The notes below the pieces were generated by a model, which saw only the letters and a list, made by a program, of their open reading frames with translations, was not told where the DNA came from and made no database searches. 64,000 nucleotides of DNA from NCBI RefSeq assembly GCF_000715075.1, contig NC_134085.1:134802060-134866059 (forward strand), read 5' to 3'. The stretch's first letter is position 1; each line of letters opens with the position of its first letter. A program made the position numbers and the translations under genes. Source of the DNA: Nicotiana tabacum. Its lineage: Eukaryota > Streptophyta > Magnoliopsida > Solanales > Solanaceae. Positions 32,659-45,128 of this stretch are shown here, in pieces.

Positions 32659-34150
32659 CGAGGCATAGAATATGTGTAATCTTTCAAGTATATGGGTATT
32701 TTGTGTTCTCTTAGTGACTTTCCTATATTTGGAGTTGGATTAGGTGTGTGTTGTGTTAGAGGTAAATAAGTGGTGTGTGGGATATTTGTATTCTGTGATG
32801 GTGGTGAGCCTACATTGGTTGGTGCAAGTGAAGAAGGTGACACTATATTAGATGTATTACCTACATTTCTTTGATCACTCATAGTACCTTCTATAGATGG
32901 CACTGTATTAGTATCAATCATGGGACTGATAGGAAGTGGATGAAGAGTTGAATGGAAAAAGGAAGATTCAGGACTAATATTGAAGGGGAAAATAGACTCA
33001 TGAACTAATATTTATGGCTAAATTCAGCACTTTGTAGCCTTTTGTTCCAAAAGAATAGCCTATAAAAATATGTGGTGTTGTCCTTGGTTTAAACTTATCT
33101 CTATGGATTTTTGATATTGTTGGAAAACTTAAGCATCCAAAACTTCTTAACTGAGAGTAATCTGGCCTTCTATTGTATAAGACTTCAAAAAGAGACTTGT
33201 TCTTGAGATAGGAGGTAGGTAATCTATTTATAATGTAAGTGGCTATTAGAATACATTCCCCTAAGTACTTCAGAGGCAACTTAGAGTGAAACAATAAGGC
33301 TCTGGCTGTTTCAAGAAGGTATTTGTGCTACCTTTCCACCACTCCATTTTGTTGTGGTGTATAGGGGCAAGTCTTTTGGTGAATAATCCCTTTTTATGGA
33401 AAAAATAAGGTAGCTTCAGTATAAACAAATTCCAGTCCATTATCAGATCTTAAGGACTTGATGGAAAAAGAAGCTGGTATGGAGGATATTTTCCTCTTTT
33501 TTACAAAAGGCACATGCCCTAGCCTGTTATGCCATAGAAGATAACATCATTGACTTGAAACATGTAGGAATTAAAACCAGAACAATGACTCTTATTATTC
33601 ATGGATGGATTATTTATAATTGAACATTGATGATTCTGCAAATGACTCAAGGATGACCTATTTACAGATGGAGATGGATGAGAATGCAGGTTATTCAAAA
33701 GAGGATATTTACATCATAGGAATGAGTAGAAGAACAAACAACAGAGTTGTTAGCCAAACTATTATTTCTCAGACATTAAGAGCACAACAGGTACAGTCTA
33801 TCCTTAACTTTACCAATCTCCAGAGGCCTCTTCAGTGAAGGGGTCTACAGAAGGCAAGTATTGTTAGTGATGTCATACCCCTTAGGTATTTGCTCAACCA
33901 ATATACAAAAATAAAATTTGAATTTGAATGAATGAATGTGAAGTACTTTATACAAAGTGATCTTAGGTGCAAGTTTTACTTTTCCAATTTCTGCCACCTT
34001 CACGTTATAACCATTTGGTAAAACAACTAATAAGGGATAAGGTAGGGTTTTTATGTCAGACAATAAGGATGTGTTAAAGGTTATATGGTTTGAGGCTCCT
34101 GAATCTAGTATCCATGTGTTAATATTTGATTCAAAACATCTAAAATAAAA
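32659..34150 (-). pseudogene. Copia protease, GAG-pre-integrase and integrase remnants
   Basis: From high to low coordinates: the protease active site WILDSGASNHI at about 34120-34088 with downstream LVVLPNGYNVKVAEIG. A poorly conserved stretch follows, then WHNRLGHMPFVK of the GAG-pre-integrase domain at about 33530. This passes, without a frame change, straight to SLRSDNGLEFVYTEA, which holds the second catalytic Asp of integrase. The zinc-finger end and first catalytic Asp are deleted. Then come TPQQNGVVER (catalytic Glu region), HSKLPLKYLGECILIATYII and FGTKGYKVLNL. The linker (32921-32659) ends at the composite insertion. Confidence 0.83.
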
Positions 34151-35053
34151 GCATAAGCTCCAATGGAATCAAATCGAACGATGAGGAATCAAGAAGGGAA
34201 GTGCTCCTAACAGCCCTGTCGCCTCTCGAAGATAAGTACAGATGTCTCCGTACCGATCCACAATACTCTACTAGACTTGCTTATGACTCATGATACCTAA
34301 GCTAACCTAACGCTATGATACCAAGCTGTCACAATGTAAAACACATTATAGGTTGTGATGGCGTCCAACGTTGCCATTAGGCAAGCCAACTGTGAACTAC
34401 CAACTTAATTGTTCATTTTATTATTTTTGAAATCATGAATCTTATTAGATAGAGAGATCTATGCATCAAAAAACGTACTTACATATGATTTAATTAAAAT
34501 ATAAAGTAGAAGTGTCTCAATCGTAAGAAAAATCATAAACAAATTCTAGAACACCCCAAAACCCGGTGTCACAAGTGCATGAGCATCTACTAGGAAATAT
34601 AATAACAAAACATCATTTGTTTGGAATACAAAGTAGACATGATAAAGTAAATAATTATGATGGAAACTCTGTGTGCTACGAATCGTGGCGTGGAATACAG
34701 CTCAACATAGAGTCCCCTCAGTAGTTGCGCCTTTACGCCCAAGCGACCACCAAATGAATCATCAAATCCTGTACATTTAATGTAGAAGTGCAGCATGAGT
34801 ACGTAAATCAATGTGTACCCAGTAAGTATCTAACTTAACCCCAAGAGGTAGTGGCAAGGGGTCGAGATTGACAATTACTAGTGGTCCAGCGAATCAAATA
34901 TAATAAAGTAGGAAAATATGAAACATGGTAGGTAACAATGAGTACGGATAAAGGCAAATAATATGGTCTACAATTGAACACTGAACACAAAGTCCTAAAA
35001 CACTAGATACCTCTCAAATGGAGTATGCAATGGTTAACACCAAATCAACGGTC
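34151..35053 (-). mobile_element. Minus-strand gypsy element: 5' leader, primer site and LTR 3' part
   Basis: On the minus strand the LTR ends GTGACA at plus 34327. The primer site TGGTATCATAGC (plus 34312-34323) follows, then a leader with GGATCGGTACGGAGACATC, similar to the leaders of the other gypsy elements here. At about 34150 it meets the copia protease, so the internal region and other LTR were lost. The LTR continues at 45129-47544 after the insertion at 35054-45128. Confidence 0.75.
34312..34323 (-). other. Primer binding site, initiator tRNA-Met type (one mismatch)
   Basis: The minus strand reads TGGTATCATAGC four bases after the LTR end. Confidence 0.75.
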
Positions 35054-37955
35054 TGTAACGACCCGACCAGTCGCTTTGAGCTTTTGCACATTGTTCGCCA
35101 GTTCTCGGGAATGACTAGCCTCGTGTGATGTATTATGACTTATGTAAATCATCGGTTTTGGTTTTCAGGGTAATTGGAGTGAATTTGGAAAAATAGTTCT
35201 CAGTTTGAAGCTTGAAATTTGAAAGGTTGACCAAGATTTTACTTGTTTGTATATGATCTCAGATCGGAATTTTTATTATTTGGTTAGCTCTGTTAAGTGA
35301 TTTGGGACTTAGGAGCGTGATCGGAATGCATTTTGGAAGTCCGTGGAAGGTTTAGGCCTGAATTGGCAAAATTGAGATTTTGGCGTTTTCTGGTTGATAG
35401 GTGAGATTTTGATATAGGGGTCATAATGGAATTTCGAAAGTTACAGTGGTTCTGTTTTGGCATTTGGGATGTGTGTGCAAAATTCTAGGTCATTCGGACG
35501 TGGTTTGGTAGACTTTTTGATCAAAATCGTAATTTGGAAGTTTTTGGAATTCTTAGGCTTGAATCCGATGCAAATTTGGTATTTTAATATTTTTTTGAGC
35601 GTTCCGAAGGTTGGAACAAGTTTGAATGATGTTATGGGATATGTTGGCATGTTTGGTTGAGGTCCCGAGAGCCTCAGATGAGTTTCGGGTGGTCAATCGG
35701 ACCATTTCATGTTGTGAAAAATTACAGAATTACTGCTGTTGGTGTTGCAGGTTTTTGACCTTTGCGTTCACGATGCATGTCCCGTGTTCACGAAGGGTAA
35801 AGGTCTGATGCTATGGAGTTGTCCTTGGCGTTCACGAAGATTGTTCCGCGATCGTGAAGGTGTGAGGTCTATGGTCATCGCGTTGGTGATGCTCATGTCG
35901 CGTTCGCATAGAGGATGTGGGATAGCTGGGTCACCAATGATTTTATTCTACGCGTTCGCATAGTAGATGTCGCGTTCACGACCTGTTGAGTTTGTTGTGC
36001 TTCACGTTCGCGAGAAGGTTATCGCGTTCGCGTAGAAGGAATTTTGGTCTGTGAAGCGGTGTGCTTCACGAACGCGAGGGATATGCCGCGTTCGCGGTGA
36101 AGAAATGTCTGGGCGGAGAGTTTATAATTTAAAATCGAGGGTTTAAGTAAAATATCATAAAAGCCATTGGAGTAAGTATTCTTCACTCATATTTGGTTTA
36201 ATCCCATGATTTTGTCTTGAATTTCATCATTTAATTTGAGAAATTAGAGTGGAAATTGAGAAAAGATGGAAAAAATTTTGAGATTTCTTTTGGGGATTTG
36301 AATGGGCAATTGAGGTCAGATTTTGATGAATTTAATATGGGTAGACTCGTGAGAGGGCGAGTATTTTATTAATGTGATTTTTAAAGGATTCCGAGACGTG
36401 GGCCCGGGGGCCGAGTTTGAGCAATTTCGGGATTTTTTATGTAAATTGGACATTTTTGAGTGGGCTTTGTTCCCTTAGCATACTTTAATAGTTATGTACT
36501 GATTGTGGCTAGATTTGGAGCATCCGGAGGTCGATTTGTGAGGGCAAAGGCATCGCAGGCTAGAGTTTGGACCGGATCGAGGTGAGTAATGATTGTAAAT
36601 GTTGTCCTGAGGGTATGAAACCCCGGATTACACATCATTGTGTTATATTGAGGTGACACACACGCTAGATGACGAGCGTGGGGTCATGCACTATTGGGGA
36701 TTATGACTTAGTCCATCCCGAATGATTGTTTTACCGTGTATTTGATTGAAAACGGTTTGCTATCATTATGTTTTGGGTTGAATGCCATATTTGGGCCTCG
36801 TGCCAACTATTTGAACTCGTAGGGGACTTTTCCTGATATTTCCTCACTGTTTTGATTTTATACTTGAAATCAATCATGTTATATTCTACTATTTTCATAA
36901 CTCAGCCATGTTTACTCTGTTTTAACACATTAAATGATATTTTGGGATGAACATCATGTTTTACTGTTGCCCGAGTGGCTTATAAGATTCTGATTGAGTA
37001 AGGCCGAGGGCTTGTGTTGTGAGGATACTTTCGGGTCGGGCTACACGCCGCAACAGTGATACACTGATTATGATTATGAGGTCGAGGGCCTGAGATTTGT
37101 ACGCCACGAGGTGGCTTGTTGATATAAGGCCGAGAGCCTATTGAGTATGCCACGAGATGGCTTGATATTGCGCTTGGGCCGTAAGGGGCTCCTCCAGGAG
37201 TCTGCACACCCCCAGTGAGTGCGGGTACCCATTGTGATGTGAGATATAGCCCGAGGGGTTGGTGTTGTTCCATGTTGTTGCCCAAGAGGCTGTTTTTGTT
37301 GGTATTTGTGCCCGAGGGACGAATTTTCTGTGCTTATCTGTTCTAGCTGCTCTTCGTTTACTTTTTTAATTGTGAAAAAGTATTTTAAAGAAGTTTAAAC
37401 TGAGCTAAGATATTTTAAGAGATTTTACAGCTTCATTGCTTCCTTACTGGCTTTTACTGCATTCTTTATAGCATTTTGACGTGCCTTCATGTGATTTCTT
37501 ATCGCTCAGTCTTCATTTATTATTATTACTCACTGAGTCGGAGTACTCACATTACTCCCTGCACCTTATGTGTAGATTCAGGTATTTCTGAACCCAATAG
37601 CGGGTGTTGGTTGCTTAGAGGCAGAGTCATCAGAGTTTAGCAAGGTAGTTGTCGGCGTTCGTAGCACTGCTTTTCTCCCTCTTATTTTCATTATATTGTA
37701 TCTACTATATATTTTCAGACTTTCCGTTGTATTTAGACCTTAGTAGATGTCGTGACTTGTGACACCCCGATGTCAGGTTGTATTTATTTTTGCACTTGCT
37801 CTATTCCGCTAAATTTACACTTGTTGGGGATTTATTCTTATAAATGACTTAAATTGACTTACTAAATTGTTAAAAATGAACATAGGAATTATGTCGGCTG
37901 GCCTTATCTTCACAAGAGGCGCCATCACGACCGGGTCCGATTTGGGGTCATGACA
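35054..37955 (+). repeat. 5' LTR of element copy 1
   Basis: Starts TGTAACGACCCGACCAG and ends CATGACA. It contains a CGCG-word array (35755-36110), the GGGCC hairpin (37176-37191) and the CTGCAC hairpin (37559-37575). Confidence 0.92.
35755..36110. repeat. Array of CGCGTTCGCG-like words in LTR
   Basis: About ten words related to CGCGTTCGCG or CTTCGCGTTCGCGAAG, spaced irregularly at tens of bases within AT-rich sequence. Many have CG changed to CA or TG compared with the 3' LTR (42900-43250). Confidence 0.8.
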
Positions 37956-37958
37956 AGT

Positions 37959-37970
37959 TGGTATCAGAGC
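37959..37970 (+). other. Primer binding site, initiator tRNA-Met type
   Basis: TGGTATCAGAGC, exact, four bases after the LTR. Confidence 0.9.
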
Positions 37971-40900
37971 CTAGGTTACATAGGTCTCACGAGTCATGAG
38001 CAGGTTTAGTAAAGTCTCGCAGATCGGTACGGAGACGTCTGTGATTATCCTCGGGAGGATGCAGAACCTTTAGGAAAAACTTCACATTCTTAAATTCTTA
38101 TCGTGCGTCCTTGATTCAGTTTAAAAAGTAACTCCTTGAATTCCTTCCACGCGTTTGCATGCATGCACGAGCGCTCAGTATCTAATGTGCATTGATGGCT
38201 TGTGATTCCCCGATCGAGGGGCGAGATGTACTCTCAGTGTGTTGATGTTGGGCCAGTTTGGAAGACTTGAGGCCGAATTTTTGCCTATAGCTTGAGCCCT
38301 GAGCTATTGATTGCGTGAACGTGCATTTCTGGATCTATATGATCTGTTGTGTCCCTATTAAGGGAAGAAATGACTGGATAGCTACGTGATGAGTATGTTA
38401 TGACTACGAGGTGTATTCATATGATTTGAAAATGACGAGAAGGGTCTACTGGAGGATACAAGAACTATTAGGTACTTGATTTTCATCTTGATTTGAGGTA
38501 TAGCCCCAAGTTATGGGGAGTGTGAAGAATCTTTTCATGTTTTCGAGTTGGGGAGTGAAGTAAATTACATGTTGCGGTACGAGTTCAGACTCAGGAAGAT
38601 CAAGTGACTGCGTAATGTCTATAACGGTAGAAGGGTATGAAGAGATGTTAGTTAAGGCGGAGCAGGTGGGTTATCTCCTGCGGATTGTTCGGAAGTTTGC
38701 GTAATCCTTTATGGCGTTTATTGGAAGATCTCTACTACCAGGGATATATATGTGTTGCAATTTGAATTTGAGTCGCCTAAGATAGTGGGTTTAACTGTTG
38801 CGAGAGTGAATGCGAGATTTGTAGAAGATTTAAAGTACTCGATGGTATGTGTTTCACGAGCTTATGAAGGGTTGAGTTTAATCTCACTATGGTACTATGG
38901 GAGCAATAGAGTATATGCGTTATAAGTTATTATATGTGTGTTGATCTATAGCTTCGAACCAAGTGGGGGAGCCTGCTATTGATTAGTTGATTGCACGATT
39001 ATGTGCTATGTTGGTTCCAGTTTAAGGCATACGGGTGAATCAGTTATAGCTTACGGAGATTGAGAACGAGGATGGCTCGAGTAAAGGAAAATTTTGACAA
39101 AAGTTATATTATGCTTCATAGGTATATGAGAATCACGGAGGATCTTGAGTGGTTATTGGTGAAGGATGCTCAGTGCATGGGGCAGAAAGTTTCTTGGTTG
39201 CATTAATGTAAGTTTACATTCTGCGGTGTCGGAGTGCTAATGAGGCACAGGTTGTTCGGTTCATTTGATCAGGCTAATTACAGTTGAGTAGGGTGGATGA
39301 CTCTAGGGAATGGTTCTAATGTGTTCAAGATTTTACCTGTAATAATTAGAGATCTTCAAGTTGTAGTTTTGGCTAGAAACTAAGGTTTGCATTTGGAGGG
39401 TGTCAAGACTTGTGGTATTTCAATATCAATTAGGGAATTCTATATACATCAGCATCAAGAAGGTGAAGGTAACGGATTTAGATTCACAAGAAGTCTCTTC
39501 AGAGTAAAGTATTTCGAATGTGGTGCTTTTGGGGATATTTAGGAGAGTATTCAGCGGGCTATGAGCCTTAGACGGTGTGGTTTTATGCTTGGGTCTCGTG
39601 TGGTGTATGGGTTGAGGAATTGTGATGGTATAGTAAGAGGGAGTATTAAGTTGAAGGTAAACCAGAAAGAAACTCGGATTGATGAGATAGCTTGGTAGTA
39701 GGCTGAATCGGTAGGGTAAGGATATGATTAGTTCTTTGGATGCTTACGAGGTAATGAGTTTCTACAGGTGTTTCGCGGTAATTCTCTTGGGTTTTAGTGA
39801 CCTGCGTAGCTTGGTTGAGTTAGAAGGATTCAGTCCTAACGGTCTAGTTTCGTGCAAGTGGAATTCGGGGAGTTCTTGATAGTTTCTACCACGGTTAGAG
39901 AAGCGTATTTTCTACGAGTGTGAGAAGCATGGGATGTGCAGTGATTTCCTTCTAGATGGGATCAATGGAAAGTTCTTGGTTAGTTGAGGTAGCTGTTTGT
40001 GGCTCGGAAGGGAGATGAAGTTCTCATGTTGCCCTAGGATGGTATGATATATGCGGTATGTTGTAGAGGATTGAGATTTGCGTGTGTAAGGCTACGGTTC
40101 AGTTCTAAAAGGAAGGTCATAAAATTCTTAGGCAGCACGGGCAGTTTCAGACGATTAAGGAAATGATATTACTGATTGGTGTGACTTGATTGGGATATAC
40201 GTTTCAGAAAAAGGGCAACGTGATTAAGATTGATGATACTTCATTAATATTGCGGCGCTCTCTTGTTGGATCGACTACTGATATTTGAGTTTGCTTGGTG
40301 GTACAGAAGAATTATAGGAGTACCTCTCATGAATGTTTGGGTATTTGAGGTGTTGCATATTCAGGAAGAGTTGGGATCAAATATGGTAAGTAGTGTGCTA
40401 TATGGATTGGGAGACTGGGAGTTCTCATAGACAGGTTAGGTTGTGGTTGTGAACCGCGTATATCGGTCTTGTGTGGTAACTATTGGGAGGTTTGGAGACT
40501 CGAGTGGATCCTTGTTGCTTGGTATATTGGGTTTTGGATGTGATATTGGGTATAGACTAGTTGTCTCTGGGTCGTGTTATTCTGGACTATTGCGCTAAGG
40601 CGGCAATGTTGGCTATGCCGGAAATGCCACGGATGAAGTGGCGAGGTTCGACGGATTATGTTCTAGTAGGGTGGTGTCATTTTTGAAGACCTAGTGGATG
40701 GCTGGGAAGGATTGTCTATCTTATTTGTCCTTAATGATGGATGTCAGTGCAGAGACTCCCACTATTGGTCCAGTTCTAGTGATGAGGGACTTTTTCAGAT
40801 GTGTTTTCTGCTGCCGGACATGTCGCCGGATAGGGATGTTGATTTCGGAATTGATTTGGTGTTGGGCACTATATCGTGTGGCACCGGCGGAGTTAGAGGA

Positions 40901-42196
40901 GTTGAAGGAATGACTTTAGGAACTCCTTGATAAGGGTTCATTGGTAGACCTATATGGATGTATGTTCTGCATCGAAACGGCTTTGTTGACTTCGAGCTGC
41001 CATTGGTGAGGGATGTGTTGATTCAATTGTTATTGAGCCATTAGTTTTTGAGGTGATCTATGAGTTACTTTTCTATGTTGGGAGGCATTATGATTTGTTG
41101 GTTATAGGCACATGTGGTGCGGTTCCATTGGGGTTTTATAGTAGAAGTCAAGCGGGAAGAGTATTGGGTATTGCTCCGCAGGTAGCGTATCGGTTGTGTT
41201 CCTTCGGGTATGTGTAATGTTATGTCAATTGCTTCGCGGTGGTTATGATGATTGCTTTGGTTTTAGACATCATATTGCGCATGGTTATCGATTGTGAGCA
41301 TAGTGACTTGAGGTGTTTCATGTGGACCAGTGTTTGGATGAGGTTGCGTATTGGAGCGAAGCTATGTGGAGGTATGATCCTGCAGGTTAGATTCGTGTGT
41401 TTTGTTTATATGATGTGTGACGGGTTCTCAGCATTGTATGTAGTGGTACTGGTGAGCTTGCGGTATAGCTCTTTCATTTGAGTCATTTACATAATTTGAG
41501 TATGCTTGGATCGTTGCTTATTGGTGTGCGGATTGCACAAGTTGCGGCTTTATCCTATATTAATGTGTCATCTCACCAGAGTAATTGTGTTGGATTAGGT
41601 GATATCGTTGGGGTCTTTAATGAATACAAACATATTCGATTTCAGCATGTTGGAAGGATAATATCGAGGTTCGGCTCAGAAATTTGCTATAGTCTTCGCC
41701 AAAGGAGAAGCGGCATCATGAATGGTTGATCGGAGAAATGGTTATGGCTTACTGTGTGTTTCATTTATCATTGGTAGTATATGAAAGTGTTGGAATGAGA
41801 CTTTAGTTGATAAGAAATTTTCTATCGATATTCGGTTGTTGTGTGCAGCTGTTGTGATTAGAAGCTATCGCTACAAGTGTTTGAGTTATGTGGTATATCA
41901 TGTAATTGAACCTGAGGTTGCAGGTATGGGTTATTATAGCTTGTTCGGGCTTATTTAGAGTATAGATGTGAGATTTTGATCTTGTGGATGTTCAGGAGTG
42001 GAAATGTGGTTCTAAGGTTTATGGACTAGGTTGGATTGTGAAATTTCAGCTTCATGGTGTTGTCGGGCCTATATGAGATAGGGTGACATGGGATCACCGT
42101 CGGGTATGTGCATGGTAAGGTTTCACAGCAATTTGATAGTTTTTTGAACAACTCTGGGCACGTTCTAGGGTGAACGTATGTTTAAGTGGGGGAGGA
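37971..42196 (+). other. Internal region of element copy 1, mostly non-coding
   Basis: A leader with GGATCGGTACGGAGACG-type sequence, then about 2.4 kb with no recognised domain, a protease remnant (40440-40950), about 1.2 kb of unrecognised sequence, and the polypurine tract AAGTGGGGGAGGA just before 42197. It is collinear with 57899-62127. No long open frame. Confidence 0.75.
40440..40950 (+). pseudogene. Protease and RT-start remnant of a chromovirus-like pol
   Basis: Translated fragments in shifting frames match the chromovirus at 22730-23230: VYRSCVVT, VVSFLK then MAGKDCLSYL, VSAETPT, an MSPDRDVDFGIDLVLGT block, APAELEELKE and LLDKG. Similarity ends abruptly there, before any catalytic RT block. 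The proteolytic active-site Asp region is degraded. Confidence 0.7.
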
Positions 42197-45128
42197 TGTA
42201 ACGACCCGACCGGTCGTTTTGAGCTTTTGCACTTTGCTCGCCAGTTCTCGGGCATGACTAGTCCTATGTGATGTATTATGACTTATGTAAATCGTTGGTT
42301 TTGGTTTTTAGGGTGATCGGAGTGAATTTGGAAGAACAGTTCTCAATTTGAAGCTTGAAATTTAAAAGGTTGACCAAGATTTGACTTATTTGTATATGAT
42401 CTTCGATCAGAATTTTTATGATTTGGTTAGCTCCATTAGGCGATTTGGGACTTAGGAGCGTGATTGGAATACATTTTGGAAGTTTGTGGAAGGTTTAGGC
42501 TTGAATTAGCCAAAATTGAGAATTTGGTGTTTTCCGGTTGATAGGTGAGATAATGATATAAGGGTCGGAATGGAATTTCGGAAGTTGCAGTGGTTCCGTT
42601 TTGGCATTTGGGATGTGTGTGCAAAATTTCAGGTCATTCAGACATGGTTTGGTAGACTTTTTGATCAAAAGCGTAATTTGAAAGTTTTTGGAATTCTTAG
42701 GCTTGAATCTAATGCAAATTTGGTGTTTTAATGTTGTTTTGAGCGTTCCGAAGGTTGGAACAAGTTTGAATGATGTTATGGAATATGTTGTCATGTTTGG
42801 TTGAGGTCCCAAGGGCCTCGGGTGAGTTTTGGGTGATCAATCGGACCATTTCACGTTGTGAAAAATTGCAGAATTACTGATGTTGGTAGTGCAGGTTTTT
42901 GACCTTCGCGTTCGCGATGCATGTACCATGTTCGCGAAGGGTTATGGTGTGAGGCTATGGAGTTGGCCTTCGCGTTCGCAAATATGGTTCCGCAATCGCA
43001 AAGATGTGAGGTCTGTGGTCATCGCGTTCGCGAGGCTCATGTTGCATTCGCATAGAGGAAGCGGGATAGCTGGGTCACCAACGCTTTTGTTCTACGCGTT
43101 CGCGTAGTAGATGTCGCGTTCACGACCTGTTGAGTTTGATGTGCTTCGCGTTCGCGAGAAGGTTATCGCGTTCGCGTAGAAGGAATTTTGGTCTGTTAAG
43201 CGGTGTGCTTCGCGAGCGCGAGGGATATGACGCGTTCGCGATGAAGAAATGTCTGGGCAGACAGTTTATAATTTAAAATCGAGGGTTTAAGTCCAATATC
43301 ATAAAAGCCATTGGAGATCTCGGGAGAAGGTGGAATTTGAATGGATTTTCAGTAGAGCAATTGTGGTAAGTATTCTTCGCTCATATTTGGTTTAATCCCA
43401 TGATTTAGTCTTGAATTTCATCATTTAATTTGAGAAATTAGAGTGAAAATTGGGAAAAATGGAAGAAAAGTTTGAGATTTCTTTTGGGGATTTGAATGTG
43501 CATAAGGTCAGATTTTAATGAATTTGATATGGGTAAACTCGTGAGAGGGCGAGGATTTTATTAATGTGATTTTTATCGGATTTCGAGACGTAGGCCCAGG
43601 GCCGGATTTGAGCAATTTCGGGATTTTTGATGTAAATTGGATATCTTTGAGTGGGCTTTGTTCCCTTAGCATATTTTAATGGTTATGTACTGATTATGGC
43701 TAGATTTGGAGCATTCTGAGGTCAATTCATGAGGGCAAAGGCATCGCGGGCTAGAGTTTGGACCGGATCAAGGTGAGTAATGATTTTAAATGTTGTCCTG
43801 AGGGTATGAAACCCCAGATTGCACATCGTTGTGCTATATTAAGGTGACGCACATGCTAGATGACGAGCGTGGGGTTGTGCATTGTTGGGAATTGTGACTT
43901 AATCCATCCCGAATGATTGTTTTACCGCGTATTTGATTGAAAATTGTTTGTTATCATCATGTTTTGGGTTGAATACCATATTTGGGCCTCATGCCAACTA
44001 TTTGAACCCTTAGGGGACTTTTCCTGATATTTCCTCACTATTTTGATTTTATACTTGAATTCAGTCATGCTATATTCTACTGTTTTCATAACTCAGCCAT
44101 GTTTACTCTATTTTAACACATTAAATGATATTTTAAATGATATTTTGGGCTGAGCATCATGTTTTACTGTTGCCCGAGTGGATTAGAGATTCTGACTGAG
44201 TAAGACTGAGGGCCTGTACTGTGAGGATACTTTCGGGTCGGGCTGCACACCGCAGTAGTGATACAGTGATTATGACTATGAGGCCGAGGGCCTGAGATTT
44301 GTACCCCCACGAGGTGGCTTGTTGATATGAGGCCGAGAGCCTATTGAGTATGCCACGAGATAGCTTGATATTGCGCTTGGGCCGTAAGGGGCCCCTCCAG
44401 GAGTCTGCACACCCCCAGTGAGCGCGGATACCCATTGTGAGGTGAGATATAGCCCGAGGGGCTGGTGTTGTTCCATGTTGTGCCCGAGGGGCGGATTCTT
44501 ATGTGTTTATCTGTTCTAGCTGCTTTGCATTTAATTGCTTAACTGTTAAAAAGGTATTTCTAAAGAAGCTTAAACTGAACTAAAGTGACTTTACATATTT
44601 TCACCGTTCATTGATTCTAGTGGCTTTTACTGCTTCTTTATAGCTTGTCGATGTGCCTTTACGTGATTTCTTATCGCTTAGTCTTCATTTATTATTATTA
44701 CTCACTGAGTCGGAGTACTCACATTACTCCCTGCACCTTGTGTGCAGATCCAAGTGTTTCTGAACTTGGTAGCGAGTGTTGGTTGCTCAAAGGCAGAGTC
44801 ATCGAAGTTTAGCAAGGTAGCTGCTGGCATTCGCAGCACTGCTTTTCTCCCTCTTGATTTCATTAGACTATATCTAGTATATATTTTCAGACTTTCCATT
44901 GTATTTAGACCTTAGTAGATGCTCGTGACTTGTGACACCCCGATGTCGGGTTGTATTTAATTCTGCACTTGTTCTATTCCGCTAAATTTAAACTTGTTGG
45001 GGATTTATTCTTATAAATGACTTAAATTGACTTATTAGATTGTTAAAAATGAATTTGGGAATTGTGTCGGCTGGCCTTGTCTTCACGAGAGGCGCCATCA
45101 TGATCGGGTGCAGTCTGGGGTCGTGACA
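42197..45128 (+). repeat. 3' LTR of element copy 1
   Basis: Starts TGTAACGACCCGACCGG and ends GTGACA. It has a better preserved CGCG array (42900-43250) than the 5' LTR, a GGGCC hairpin (44379-44394) and a CTGCAC hairpin (44731-44747). Confidence 0.92.
42900..43250. repeat. Array of CGCGTTCGCG-like words in LTR
   Basis: At least seven copies keep CGCGTTCGCG or GTTCGCGAAG intact, giving a strong local CpG peak. Confidence 0.85.

Larger units (their letters stand above)
14810..34150 (-). mobile_element. Ty1/copia retrotransposon, 5'-truncated and twice interrupted
   Basis: On the minus strand, reading from high to low coordinates: protease (about 34145-33845), GAG-pre-integrase (about 33535-33450), integrase C-terminal region (33460-32998), linker (32921-32659), reverse transcriptase (18521-17298), RNase H (17297-17013 and 15272-15124), polypurine tract and 3' LTR (15123-14810). 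Gag and the 5' LTR are missing. They are cut off at about 34150 by a minus-strand gypsy remnant. Insertions at 15273-17012 and 18522-32653 split it. Confidence 0.85.
35054..45128 (+). mobile_element. Complete non-autonomous Ty3/gypsy element (copy 1)
   Basis: LTRs of 2,902 and 2,932 bp, both TGTAACGACC...TGACA, enclose a 4,241-bp internal region with primer site and polypurine tract. The flanks cggtc (35049-35053) and aggtc (45129-45133) form a target duplication with one mismatch. The internal region has a protease remnant and no detectable RT, RNase H or integrase. The same arrangement is found in the copy starting at 54830. Confidence 0.85.
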
